Part shown: piece by piece, positions 16,522 through 25,112 of the stretch
Layout of the letters: every line of letters starts with the position of its first letter
How positions within the stretch are numbered: position 1 is the first letter of the stretch
Source of the DNA: an uncultured Bacilli bacterium
GTDB lineage: Bacteria > Bacillota_I > Bacilli_A > RF39 > UBA660
Reading direction: 5' to 3'
Length of the DNA stretch: 64,000 nucleotides
Assembly (NCBI GenBank): GCA_934183165.1
Contig: CAKPRZ010000003.1
Coordinates: 62,001 to 126,000 of the forward strand
The notes under the pieces: model-generated
What the model was told of the DNA's origin: nothing
Databases searched by the model: none
The model's input: only the letters and a program-made list of their open reading frames with translations
Position numbers and translations under genes: made by a program

Positions 16522-18120
16522 ATGAATATTCAAATTAATAAAGAAAGACTAGAAAATTTAAAAAATGCTGTTAAAAACACTGCTAAAAAATTAGTTATAG
16601 CTGGATGCATTGCTGGAGCTATGATTGTTCCTGCTACCACTGTTAAAGCTGAGGCAGAACAAGTAAATACAAATACTGGATATTATGAAATAAGTGATGA
16701 TCAAACATATGCATATATAGAAAATTTAAATCAATCTGATTTAGAAAAGATATGTAATGTACAAACTTTAGATGAAATATATGTCTGTAGTTCTGAGATA
16801 ACTAGTTCAAGTTTTATTGGTTCATCTGCCAGTAAACTAACCTTGGAAGATTGTGATATTAAATGTGATATTAATCTTCCTTCAAACATAAGTGATTTTT
16901 CTGTTAAGCGTAGCCAAACTAAAGATTATAGTTTTATAAAGTCTAATACTACACTAGAAAATTTATATTTTGAAGACTGTGATTTTGATACTTTAAAATC
17001 AATTAAAAATATCAGTACAAAAAGCCTAACATTTAATTGTTGTAACATAGGAAGCACTGCAGGAGTAGATCAGATTAATGGTCTACATAACTTAGCCTTT
17101 TTTATAACAGGAATTGAAGATACTAATGAAATTGCAAAATGTAAAGACTTAGAAGAATTAACTCTATCAGCAACATGTGTTAAAGACTTAAGTCCATTAG
17201 AAGGAACAAATTTAACATATTTAGATACTTCGGATTCGCCAATTGAAAGCTTTGATTCTTTGAAAAAAATGAATAAATTAGACCGATTAGTTACATTAAA
17301 TAATGATATGGCAGTTTCACAAGATATAATTGACTATTTAAACGAAAAAAATATAGCTAATGAAATATCAGAAGATAGTTTAAAGTATCAACAGCAAGTA
17401 AAAAATATTGTTAAAAGTATTATCAAAGATGATATGAATACAAATCAAAAAATAAGAGCTATAGTAGATTACGTAACTGATCATATAACATATGACTATG
17501 ACGTTGAAACTGATGAAGATTTATTATCAACATATAATGTAGAGGGTCTAAAATATGCATTACAAGGTAAAGGATGTTGTATAAACTATACTGCACTTAC
17601 TACTGCCCTACTACATGAAGCTAAAATCAATGTATATGATCAAAGAAGTGATGATCATATTTGGAATATAGTAAAGCTAGATAATAAATTTTACTATATA
17701 GACACTACATATATTGATTGCTCTGGAATGGATGTTTCTAATTACATGTCTGATGGAAAAAATTTTGCTAACAGTGGTTGTGAATTAACTATGCCCTCAT
17801 CACTATATAATCAAATTAATCATGTTAATCACATTAATACAATTCAAAGTTCAAAATCTAATCAAGATTATACAAGTGAGCAAAATCAAACTAAAACACA
17901 AGAATCAAGTTTTACAAAAACGGACGAATCAAATAAAACTAGTATTTCAAACGAAGAAATTGCTAACGATGTAACAGAGGTTTTAAAGTCAAAAAATGCT
18001 GGTGTTGCAGCTACTGTTGGTATTTTAAGTGCTTTAGGGATGGCTGGCGGTGTAAAGCTATACATACAAAAGAAAAAAGAAAAAGAGCTTGAAAATAATA
18101 ATTCAAAAATACAACACTAA
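16522..18120 (+). CDS. tandem paralogue: LRR-like surface protein with transglutaminase-like domain
   Basis: The 532-residue protein has the same layout as its upstream neighbour. The first 45 residues differ at only two positions, while the solenoid has diverged strongly. The triad is kept (GKGCCINYT, DDHIWNIV, YYIDTTYID) and the C-terminus is again a single helix with a basic tail. The start has GGAAGG upstream. The conserved signal and catalytic parts with divergent repeats suggest a duplicated, fast-evolving surface pair. Confidence 0.75.
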   Translation: MNIQINKERLENLKNAVKNTAKKLVIAGCIAGAMIVPATTVKAEAEQVNTNTGYYEISDDQTYAYIENLNQSDLEKICNVQTLDEIYVCSSEITSSSFIGSSASKLTLEDCDIKCDINLPSNISDFSVKRSQTKDYSFIKSNTTLENLYFEDCDFDTLKSIKNISTKSLTFNCCNIGSTAGVDQINGLHNLAFFITGIEDTNEIAKCKDLEELTLSATCVKDLSPLEGTNLTYLDTSDSPIESFDSLKKMNKLDRLVTLNNDMAVSQDIIDYLNEKNIANEISEDSLKYQQQVKNIVKSIIKDDMNTNQKIRAIVDYVTDHITYDYDVETDEDLLSTYNVEGLKYALQGKGCCINYTALTTALLHEAKINVYDQRSDDHIWNIVKLDNKFYYIDTTYIDCSGMDVSNYMSDGKNFANSGCELTMPSSLYNQINHVNHINTIQSSKSNQDYTSEQNQTKTQESSFTKTDESNKTSISNEEIANDVTEVLKSKNAGVAATVGILSALGMAGGVKLYIQKKKEKELENNNSKIQH

Positions 18121-18150
18121 AATTCACTTTACACTAAGTGAATTTTTTTT
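18121..18150 (+). terminator. terminator of the surface-protein operon
   Basis: AATTCACTT and AAGTGAATT form a 9-bp stem with a 6-base loop and a run of eight T residues, directly after the stop codon. Confidence 0.92.
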
Positions 18151-18169
18151 AGAAATAATAGTTATCAAA

Positions 18170-18199
18170 TTGACAAAATTCGACAAAATGTGATATTCT
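18170..18199 (+). promoter_or_regulatory. sigma-A-type promoter of the 3D-domain protein
   Basis: TTGACA and TATTCT are spaced 18 bp, about 30 bases before the ATG at 18230. Confidence 0.7.
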
Positions 18200-18229
18200 A
18201 ATCTTATAATAAAGGAAGGTAGGAAAGAT

Positions 18230-19480
18230 ATGGAATTATTTGAAAATGGTGTCGGAAGACCCTCAAATGAAACTTTGAAAAAAAGAAGAAATTTCAAAGT
18301 AATAATTGTAATAGTCGTTGCTCTTATCTTAGTTGGTGGTGGTTTTGCAACTTATAAGATTCTAAGTAATAACATAAAAGGAAAAGAAAAAGAAGCTGCA
18401 AGAGTATGTAATTATCAATTTTCCCAAAGTAAGTGTAATGGCCAAAGAAACGCAACAGTAAAAGCAATTCAACAAAGGTTATGGAATCTAGGTTATTATA
18501 AGGGACTTTACAGTAATAAAAGTAGTGCTGTTGATGGTATCTTTGGTCCAAAAACAACTCAAGCTGTAAAAAAATTCCAAGGGGCAAATAAACTAAGCAA
18601 AGATGGTATTGTTGGTCCAAAAACATTTGATATGTTGTTCAAGAATCAAAAATATTTTACAATCCAATATCCAAAAAATGTCAAAAACATGGATTCAACA
18701 GATGCAAATAATCAACAGAAAATATTAAATGGATTTTCACAAAAAATTACTACATCAAAAATAGGCAAAAAAGGATATACTCAAGTAGGATGGGTAGTTA
18801 CTACTGAATTAAATGGTCAAAAATATGTAATTGGATGTTTAAACAAAAAAGATTGTAGAAAAGGTGCTAAAGGCTATAAATATAATACGGAGTCTGGTGG
18901 AATTTATCAAAGTGATAAAGGGCCAATATACCCTGCTGTATATAATTCTGGTACTACAGTTTCTCAAACTGGCTGGGTAAAAGGTCAAATTCTTAAATTT
19001 ACTCCTAAATACTGCTCTGCTGGATATACTTATAATAAAGCGAATAGTACTTGTACTAAACAACCATCAAGTAAACCTGCAAATAATGCTGGTACTGGAT
19101 ATAACAATTATGCTTCAACTGTAAGTGGCAAAGGCAAATTCACAACACAGTTAACGGGATATGGTTGGAATTGCCCTGGTTGTGATGGTTCTGGTCTTAC
19201 TTCAAGTGGTTTCCGATTAAGTAACACTGTATATACATACAAAGATAAAACTTATGGTGAAGTAAGAATTATTGGTACAAACAAATTAAAAAATTATTCT
19301 ATTGTAGATATATATGGTAACATTACTCTAGAAAATGAAAAGACATATAAACGAATTAGAGCTATCGTCCTTGATAGTGGTACTGACCATTTCGATTTAG
19401 CTTATCCTAGTGAACAAATTGCTGATAAGTTTGCTGGGAATAATACAGTAACTTATAATGTACTTAGAAATGGAAAATAG
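18230..19480 (+). CDS. cell-wall protein: TM anchor, peptidoglycan-binding domain and 3D domain
   Basis: The 416-residue protein has one N-terminal membrane helix (about 24-46). A PG_binding_1 domain follows (about 75-136, VKAIQQRLWNLGYYKG ... VDGIFGPKTTQAVKKFQ, with a second GIVGPKTFDML). An Ala/Asn-rich spacer leads to a C-terminal 3D domain (about 300-416) with the conserved aspartates in VLDSGTDHFDLAYPS. The 3D domain is the double-psi-barrel core shared with lytic transglycosylases of the MltA type, so a role in peptidoglycan cleavage is likely. It has its own promoter and terminator. Confidence 0.85.
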   Translation: MELFENGVGRPSNETLKKRRNFKVIIVIVVALILVGGGFATYKILSNNIKGKEKEAARVCNYQFSQSKCNGQRNATVKAIQQRLWNLGYYKGLYSNKSSAVDGIFGPKTTQAVKKFQGANKLSKDGIVGPKTFDMLFKNQKYFTIQYPKNVKNMDSTDANNQQKILNGFSQKITTSKIGKKGYTQVGWVVTTELNGQKYVIGCLNKKDCRKGAKGYKYNTESGGIYQSDKGPIYPAVYNSGTTVSQTGWVKGQILKFTPKYCSAGYTYNKANSTCTKQPSSKPANNAGTGYNNYASTVSGKGKFTTQLTGYGWNCPGCDGSGLTSSGFRLSNTVYTYKDKTYGEVRIIGTNKLKNYSIVDIYGNITLENEKTYKRIRAIVLDSGTDHFDLAYPSEQIADKFAGNNTVTYNVLRNGK

Positions 19481-19508
19481 TATTTATTAAATACAAATAG
19501 TAATGAAG

Positions 19509-19533
19509 CTAATGCATGAGCATTAGTTTTTTT
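19509..19533 (+). terminator. terminator of the 3D-domain gene
   Basis: CTAATGC and GCATTAG form a 7-bp stem around ATGA, followed by seven T residues. Confidence 0.9.
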
Positions 19534-19574
19534 ATTGATTTTATTAGTTTTTAAGATAAAAATATATATCAAAG

Positions 19575-19605
19575 TAAAAAAGGAAATTTTTTGAATTTCC
19601 TTTTT
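19575..19605. terminator. terminator of the ABC exporter
   Basis: GGAAATT and AATTTCC pair, flanked by A and T runs, immediately after the minus-strand stop at 19606. It would work in both directions. Confidence 0.8.
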
Positions 19606-21336
19606 TTATGAATTTAAAGTTTCAGTTTTATATAGAGATTTGTATATTTTGTTTTTACTTAATAGTTCTTTATGTGTACCTGATGCCACTACTCTTCCAT
19701 TATCTACAACATATATAATATCTGCGTCTATTATAGTTGATAATCTATGTGCCACAATCATCACTGTATGATCTTTTACCAATGAATCAATTGAACTTTT
19801 TATATATTCCTGTGATTTATTATCTAAAGCACTAGTAGCTTCATCAAATAAAATAATTTTACTTTTTTTACATAATGCCCTAGCTATCGATAATCTTTGC
19901 TTTTGACCACCGGACAAATTAATTCCAGATTCTCCTAGCTTTGTATCATATTTTTCAGGTAAAGACATTATATAATCATCTATGTATGCCATTTTCGCAT
20001 ATTTTCTTATATCATTTAATTTAATATTCTTATCTACTAATTTAAAATTTTCTTTAACCGTTCTGTTAAAAATAAATGGTTCTTGTCTAATAACAGAAAC
20101 ATTCTTCCGTAGACTTTCTTCAGTTAAATCTCGAACATCTACATTATCAATTAATATTTGACCATTCTGAACATCAAAAATCCTTGTAATTAGGTTAAAA
20201 AGTGTTGATTTTCCTTGACCAGATGCTCCTACTATTGCTATTTTCTGATTTGGAACTACTGTAAGAGAAAAATTATCTAATATTTTATCTTCGTTTGGAT
20301 ATGAAAACGTAACATTTTTAAACTCTATTACTCCAGATATATTTTTAATATCTATATTACCAAACTCAACGTCATTATATAACTTGTTTTCTAGTAATTC
20401 ATTAACCCTACTAATTGATACATTTACTCTTTGATAAGTTTGCGTAAGGTCATTAATATTATTAATAAGCCAAGTATATCTATAAATGTAATATGTCATC
20501 GCAACAAAGAATGTTAATGTTATTTGTTTATAATACAATAATACTACACAAGTTAATAAAACACCTACCTCTAATACAGTTTTCACTAGACTTGTATATG
20601 TATCAAACTTTCTCTGTACTTCAATTTCTTCTGATGATTTAGAAAAAATAGATTTTACAGTTTTTTCCATATCACCCACTAAATTTTTCTTAATACCTAA
20701 TGTTTTTACTTCTCTTATACCTCTAATTGTTTCTGTTGTTAAAGATGCAAATTCATCCTGTCCTTTTTTTCTTTCTATATGTTTTTCTTTTAATTGTGGA
20801 CTATACTTTTTTAAGATTAATAATATAATGGTAACTAATATTAAAATTTCTATACCAATAATATATGAATTTATAAATATATAAATAATTATAATAATTG
20901 ATGCGACTAACGATGCAATCATATTTAATAGTCTTCTAAATGCAAAACTCAAACTATCAGCATCATTAATAATACGATTTATAAATTCTCCTGATGTTTT
21001 TTCTTCAAATGCTACTGCTGGTAAATTCAAAACTTTTTTATATGTTAAAAATCCCAATTTTCTAGTTAAAACACTTTCTGCTTTTAAAAACATTGAATTT
21101 GCTATAAACAATATATAACCATCCATTGTTATTTCTAATATGAAGTACATTAATAAGTACATTATAGAATCTCTAATATTTAATTTAGTTATCGCTTCTA
21201 CAGCTGCTCCATTTAAGTATCCAGTGAATATTTCACATAATCCAGATAGAAATATAATAGTACTAGCTATTATTATTCTTTTTTTATCTTCTTTAACAAG
21301 TTTTAATAGAGGTTTAAATTCTTTTAAACTTTTCAT
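19606..21336 (-). CDS. ABC exporter, fused permease and ATPase
   Basis: About 576 residues from the ATG at 21336, which has AGGAGG upstream. The first 310 residues form the six-helix type I exporter domain. The ATPase has Walker A (GASGQGKST), signature LSGGQKQR, Walker B (IILFDEATSALD) and H-loop (IVAHRLST). It is a half-transporter of the multidrug or peptide export type and should work as a homodimer, as no second ABC gene is present. The leader peptide, terminator and operator-bearing promoter upstream indicate inducible expression, as is known for some antibiotic exporters. Confidence 0.92.
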   Translation of the reverse strand: MKSLKEFKPLLKLVKEDKKRIIIASTIIFLSGLCEIFTGYLNGAAVEAITKLNIRDSIMYLLMYFILEITMDGYILFIANSMFLKAESVLTRKLGFLTYKKVLNLPAVAFEEKTSGEFINRIINDADSLSFAFRRLLNMIASLVASIIIIIYIFINSYIIGIEILILVTIILLILKKYSPQLKEKHIERKKGQDEFASLTTETIRGIREVKTLGIKKNLVGDMEKTVKSIFSKSSEEIEVQRKFDTYTSLVKTVLEVGVLLTCVVLLYYKQITLTFFVAMTYYIYRYTWLINNINDLTQTYQRVNVSISRVNELLENKLYNDVEFGNIDIKNISGVIEFKNVTFSYPNEDKILDNFSLTVVPNQKIAIVGASGQGKSTLFNLITRIFDVQNGQILIDNVDVRDLTEESLRKNVSVIRQEPFIFNRTVKENFKLVDKNIKLNDIRKYAKMAYIDDYIMSLPEKYDTKLGESGINLSGGQKQRLSIARALCKKSKIILFDEATSALDNKSQEYIKSSIDSLVKDHTVMIVAHRLSTIIDADIIYVVDNGRVVASGTHKELLSKNKIYKSLYKTETLNS

Positions 21337-21350
21337 TTTACCTCCTAACA

Positions 21351-21375
21351 AAAAAACTACCTTTAATGGTAGTTT
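21351..21375 (-). terminator. attenuator terminator between leader peptide and ABC exporter
   Basis: On the minus strand AAACTACC and GGTAGTTT form an 8-bp stem with a 6-base loop followed by TTTTTG, ending just before the exporter ribosome site. A second GGTAGTTT lies inside the leader ORF (21437-21444) and could pair with the AAACTACC arm instead, making an antiterminator. Confidence 0.8.
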
Positions 21376-21395
21376 CTCTAAAACAAATAATAAGA

Positions 21396-21485
21396 TTATG
21401 CAATTAGTGAGAAAATAAAATTATCCTCACTTTTAAAAACTACCATACAATTATCACTATTAAATCTAAATATCCAATTCTTCAT
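21396..21485 (-). CDS. 29-residue leader peptide of the ABC exporter
   Basis: The ORF begins MKNWIFRFNSDN and ends FSLIA, with AGGAG eight bases before the ATG. It lies between a strong promoter and an attenuator hairpin in front of the exporter. The position, size and the internal duplicate of the terminator arm indicate a ribosome-sensing leader, as known for bmrB before bmrCD in Bacillus. It might instead be an exported peptide, but it has no leader/core features of one. Confidence 0.65.
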   Translation of the reverse strand: MKNWIFRFNSDNCMVVFKSEDNFIFSLIA

Positions 21486-21517
21486 TTTCTCACTCCTCTC
21501 ACTTTAAATTCATGCTA

Positions 21518-21563
21518 ATCATATCATCAAAAATAAATCATGTCAACATTAATTGGTTGACAT
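21518..21563 (-). promoter_or_regulatory. strong sigma-A promoter with overlapping operator
   Basis: TTGACA and TATGAT are spaced 17 bp on the minus strand. The -35 box is part of a perfect inverted repeat, ATGTCAAC - 8 bp - GTTGACAT (21540-21563). Such a site fits a repressor dimer that blocks RNA polymerase. No repressor gene is adjacent. Confidence 0.8.
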
Positions 21564-21612
21564 AATTTATTTTAATAATACTTATAAATCTAAGTTATTG
21601 GTTTTTGCTTTC

Positions 21613-21641
21613 ATAAAAAATAAAGCAGTAATACTGCTTTA
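21613..21641 (-). terminator. terminator of the nrd operon
   Basis: TAAAGCAG and CTGCTTTA form an 8-bp stem, followed by TTTTTT on the minus strand. The stem overlaps the nrdG stop codon. Confidence 0.85.
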
Positions 21642-22202
21642 TATAAATAACTCTTCTTCTATTTTTTTTATGGTTTGATTATCATCTTCTAACATAAGAT
21701 TTTCTAGCAAAATAGCCTCTCTTTGTTTCAGACTTTTTTGACAATCAATTATTCTTTGATTTCTAGAACCACGGAATTTCAGATTTAAACTTTTCAAATC
21801 CATAACAAATTTGCCATCTACTATAACATCGATTTCTTCTAAAAACGATCTTATATCTTCTCTTGTTTCAGAAAGCTTTAACAATTGTTCAAATGTATAA
21901 CCCGTATAACACCATACATTTAAACCTCTGCTTTTAGCAAATTTAGCAACAATACTACATTGTTTAGCTTGCATCATAGGATCACCACCAGAAAAGGTTA
22001 TTCCCTCTTCTAACGTAAGCTTAGATATTTCTTCGTTTAACAAATCAACATCACATAAGAAGCCTCCACTAAAAGAATGTGTTTCTGGATTATGACAACC
22101 ATAACAGTTATGAGAACAGCCTTGTGTCCAAACAACTGCTCTCATACCACTGCCATCAACAATACTTCCCTTTTGAAGAGGACTTGCTAATCTAATTTCC
22201 AT
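21639..22202 (-). CDS. nrdG: anaerobic ribonucleotide reductase activating enzyme NrdG
   Basis: The 187-residue radical SAM enzyme has the cluster motif CSHNCYGCHNPET (CX3CX2C, about residues 30-37) and the GGDPM glycine-rich site. It uses SAM to place the glycyl radical on NrdD. It starts four bases after the stop of the small glycyl-domain gene and is the last gene of the nrd operon. Confidence 0.95.
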   Translation of the reverse strand: MEIRLASPLQKGSIVDGSGMRAVVWTQGCSHNCYGCHNPETHSFSGGFLCDVDLLNEEISKLTLEEGITFSGGDPMMQAKQCSIVAKFAKSRGLNVWCYTGYTFEQLLKLSETREDIRSFLEEIDVIVDGKFVMDLKSLNLKFRGSRNQRIIDCQKSLKQREAILLENLMLEDDNQTIKKIEEELFI

Positions 22203-22206
22203 AATA

Positions 22207-22368
22207 TTAATAATGTTTTACGCGATCATGTTCTTCAGCACGTTTACCATTGTTGAAGCGATCAACTGTTCCTACTAAATAACCTGTAATTCTTCTGATT
22301 CTTTCAAATCCTACTCCTTCGCCAACAACTTTTCCATTCTCTTGTTTTAATTCTACTTCTTTTTTCAT
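22207..22368 (-). CDS. separate glycyl-radical domain of class III ribonucleotide reductase
   Basis: This 53-residue ORF lies between nrdD and nrdG. It contains ERIRRITGYLVGTVDRFNN and GKRAEEHDRVKHY, which match the extreme C-terminus of class III reductases, where the RxxGY glycine carries the radical. The main NrdD ends in a cysteine-rich segment without this block. So the radical-bearing loop appears to be supplied as a separate polypeptide, comparable in idea to YfiD/GrcA for pyruvate formate-lyase. GTGGGGATA precedes the ATG. Confidence 0.8.
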   Translation of the reverse strand: MKKEVELKQENGKVVGEGVGFERIRRITGYLVGTVDRFNNGKRAEEHDRVKHY

Positions 22369-22389
22369 AATATCCCCACTTTCTTTATT

Positions 22390-24708
22390 TTATTTACAAT
22401 CACAATCTAATGAAGTGATTCTTTCCAAACTAACAGCTTCACCTTCGCGTCTACCACAACGAGGACAAACATCTTTTATAACACCAACATAACCACAAAC
22501 AGGATCTCTATCGACAGGATGATTGATAGCTCCATATCCTATTCCAGCTTCTTTCATTATTCTTACAACTCTTTCAAAGGCCTCTAAATTGTCTGATGGA
22601 TCTCCATCTAACTCAATATAAGAAATATGACCAGCATTTGTTAAGTTATGATAAGGTGCTTCTAACTTTATTTTATTTTCTATAGATATATTGAAATATA
22701 CAGGTATATGGAATGAATTTGTATAGTAATCTCTATCAGTTACTCCTTTTATCTTTCCATAAATTGCTCTATCAATTCTAACAAATCTTCCAGATAAACC
22801 TTCTGCTGGAGTTGCTAAACAAGTAAAATTAAGATTATACTTTTCACTATATTCATCACATTTATCACGCATAAAACCAATTATTTTTAATCCTAATTTT
22901 TGAGCTTTAGCACTTTCACCATGATGTTCTCCTATTAATGCTTTTAAACACTCTGCAAGACCGATAAATCCAATTGATAATGTTCCATGTTTCAAAACTT
23001 TTCTTAATCTATCATTAGGTTTTAATTTATCTGAATCAATCCAAATTCCTTGACCTAATAAGAAAGGAAAGTTATAAATTCTTTTGTTACATTGAATTTC
23101 AAATCTTTCTAGTAATTGATCTTTAACTAAATCCATTAATGAAGATAATTCTTCAAAGAAACCATCTAAATCAGCTTTCTTATCATGATCATTTACAATA
23201 CCATGTTTAATACCAAGTCTTGGTAAATTGATAGATGTAAATGATAAATTACCTCTTCCTGGAGTTATTGCTTTGTCTGGATCAACATGATTAGCCATAA
23301 CTCTAGTACGACATCCCATATAACCAACTTCTGTTCTATAATCATTAGGATCATAATAAGGAAGATTAAATGGAGCATCAATAAACGAGAAATTAGGGAA
23401 AAGTCTTTTTGCTGATACCTTACATGATAACTTAAATAAATCATAGTTAGGATCTTCAGGATTGTAATTAACTCCTTCTTTTACTTTAAAAATAGATATT
23501 GGGAATATTGGAGTTTCACTATGTCCAAGTCCAGCATCAACAGCTTTTAAATAATTTTCAATAACCATTCTTCCCTCTACTGATGTATCAGTACCAAAGT
23601 TTATAGATGAAAAAGGTACCTGTGCACCTGCTCTAGAATGCATCGTATTTAAGTTATGAACAAATGCTTCCATTGCTTGATAAGTTATTCTATTTGTTTT
23701 CTTTTTAGCTTTATCATATGCCATTGTAAATAATCTTTTTATATTTTCTGATTCTTTAGTATATTTATCGAAAATACTGATATCAAAATCTATAGAAGTA
23801 AGTTTATCTATCTCTTTAGTCATGGTATTAAAAGTAATAAATTTTCCATACTCAGTATAATCTAATAAATCAGCTAAAGTTTGTTTAAATTGTTTCTTAA
23901 ATGTTTTTAAAACTCCTGGTGCCATATAGTAATCGAATGCTGGAATTGATTGTCCACCATGTTGATCATTTTGATTTGACTGTACAGCAATTGCAGCAAG
24001 TGCCGTATAACTCATAATATCATTTGGTGCCCTTAAATGACCATGTCCAGTAGAAAAACCATTTTTAAATAACTTTTCCAAGTCTATTTGCATACATGTA
24101 GTAGTTCCCATCGGTAAGAAGTCCATATCATGAATATGAATGTCACCATCATCATGGGCATCAGCAAATTTTTTCTTCATCAAATAAGATTTTGCAAATT
24201 CTTTTGAAATAGTAGAACCATATTGAAGCATAGTCCCCATTGCTGTATCACCATCAACATTGGCATTTTCTCTTTTCAAATCATCTTCATGAGCTGATTT
24301 TAATCCTAAACCTTCTATTGTTTTTAAAAATTTATGAGTTTTTTTATCATCAAAAAACATTTCACGAGATTGCGCTCTTTTTTCACGATAATTTTTAAAT
24401 GATTCACATACATCCTTATATCCTTTTTTATCAAGCTCAACTTCAATCATATCTTGAATATCTTCTATTTTAATTTTTTCTTCATCCTTATATTCTTTTT
24501 CGATTCTTTTTATTACGGATTGAAATACCTTTTGTATATCTTTTTCATTATATACTCTTTCATCTACGTTTTCATAATCATCAGGTCTATTGATATTATC
24601 AAAGCCTTTCTTTATAGCAATAGCTATTTTGGTAGCGTCAAATTCTACCTTTTTACCGTTTCTTTTTACGACTTTTAAATTTGTTAAAACATCTTCACAA
24701 GCAATCAT
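22390..24708 (-). CDS. nrdD: anaerobic ribonucleoside-triphosphate reductase, large part
   Basis: The 772-residue protein has an N-terminal ATP-cone (about residues 9-105), the class III catalytic barrel and a C-terminal zinc-type segment (CGYVGVIKDVCPRCGRREGE, then LDCDCK). It reduces NTPs to dNTPs without oxygen. The terminal glycyl motif normally fused here is in the next ORF. GGAGGTAATAG precedes the start. The presence of this enzyme and feoAB indicates anaerobic life. Confidence 0.95.
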   Translation of the reverse strand: MIACEDVLTNLKVVKRNGKKVEFDATKIAIAIKKGFDNINRPDDYENVDERVYNEKDIQKVFQSVIKRIEKEYKDEEKIKIEDIQDMIEVELDKKGYKDVCESFKNYREKRAQSREMFFDDKKTHKFLKTIEGLGLKSAHEDDLKRENANVDGDTAMGTMLQYGSTISKEFAKSYLMKKKFADAHDDGDIHIHDMDFLPMGTTTCMQIDLEKLFKNGFSTGHGHLRAPNDIMSYTALAAIAVQSNQNDQHGGQSIPAFDYYMAPGVLKTFKKQFKQTLADLLDYTEYGKFITFNTMTKEIDKLTSIDFDISIFDKYTKESENIKRLFTMAYDKAKKKTNRITYQAMEAFVHNLNTMHSRAGAQVPFSSINFGTDTSVEGRMVIENYLKAVDAGLGHSETPIFPISIFKVKEGVNYNPEDPNYDLFKLSCKVSAKRLFPNFSFIDAPFNLPYYDPNDYRTEVGYMGCRTRVMANHVDPDKAITPGRGNLSFTSINLPRLGIKHGIVNDHDKKADLDGFFEELSSLMDLVKDQLLERFEIQCNKRIYNFPFLLGQGIWIDSDKLKPNDRLRKVLKHGTLSIGFIGLAECLKALIGEHHGESAKAQKLGLKIIGFMRDKCDEYSEKYNLNFTCLATPAEGLSGRFVRIDRAIYGKIKGVTDRDYYTNSFHIPVYFNISIENKIKLEAPYHNLTNAGHISYIELDGDPSDNLEAFERVVRIMKEAGIGYGAINHPVDRDPVCGYVGVIKDVCPRCGRREGEAVSLERITSLDCDCK

Positions 24709-24744
24709 ACTATTACCTCCATAATTTTTATTATTTATAATTAA

Positions 24745-24773
24745 ATTATAATTATAATTGTTTACAAAATCAA
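24745..24773 (-). promoter_or_regulatory. sigma-A-type promoter of the nrd operon
   Basis: TTGATT and TATAAT on the minus strand are spaced 17 bp, about 35 bases before nrdD. I see no clear NrdR box. Confidence 0.6.
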
Positions 24774-25058
24774 TAATTTAAAAGTGCTTTTTTTATCTTT
24801 TTTTTATGGAATTTAATTTTTCCTTTAAAATTCAACGTTTTATTAAAAAAATTGTTTTTTGTTCGATTTACATTTTTACATTTTGTTAATTTTTTTACAA
24901 AAATAAAATCTATTTCCCTTATTTTTAAAGGATTTAAGCAAAATAAAAAACAGTTTTTTTGTATTTTAAATAAAAACGCTTTTTTGGTTTTTTTGATTTT
25001 TGAATTTTTTATTTTTTCAAATTCGTTGATTTTTCAGGAGTTTTTTTGCCTTTTTGTA
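24774..25058. other. gene-free, strand-skewed A/T tract
   Basis: This 285-bp stretch between nrdD and recA is very rich in T on the plus strand, with many T runs of 4-9. A 72-codon plus-strand frame inside it is nearly all Phe, Leu, Ile and Lys and has no ribosome site, so I do not call it a gene. I see no convincing promoter for a small RNA. Confidence 0.5.
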
Positions 25059-25089
25059 GAAAAAAGATAAGTGTAAACCAACACTTATC
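25059..25089 (-). terminator. recA terminator
   Basis: GATAAGTGT and ACACTTATC form a 9-bp stem with a 6-base loop and a T run on the minus strand, 24 bases after recA. Confidence 0.92.
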
Positions 25090-25112
25090 CTATTGACAAA
25101 ATATTACACTTT

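Noticed and set aside
24852..25070. 72-codon plus-strand frame between nrdD and recA
   Set aside because: Almost only Phe, Leu, Ile and Lys from T runs, and no ribosome site or plausible protein pattern.
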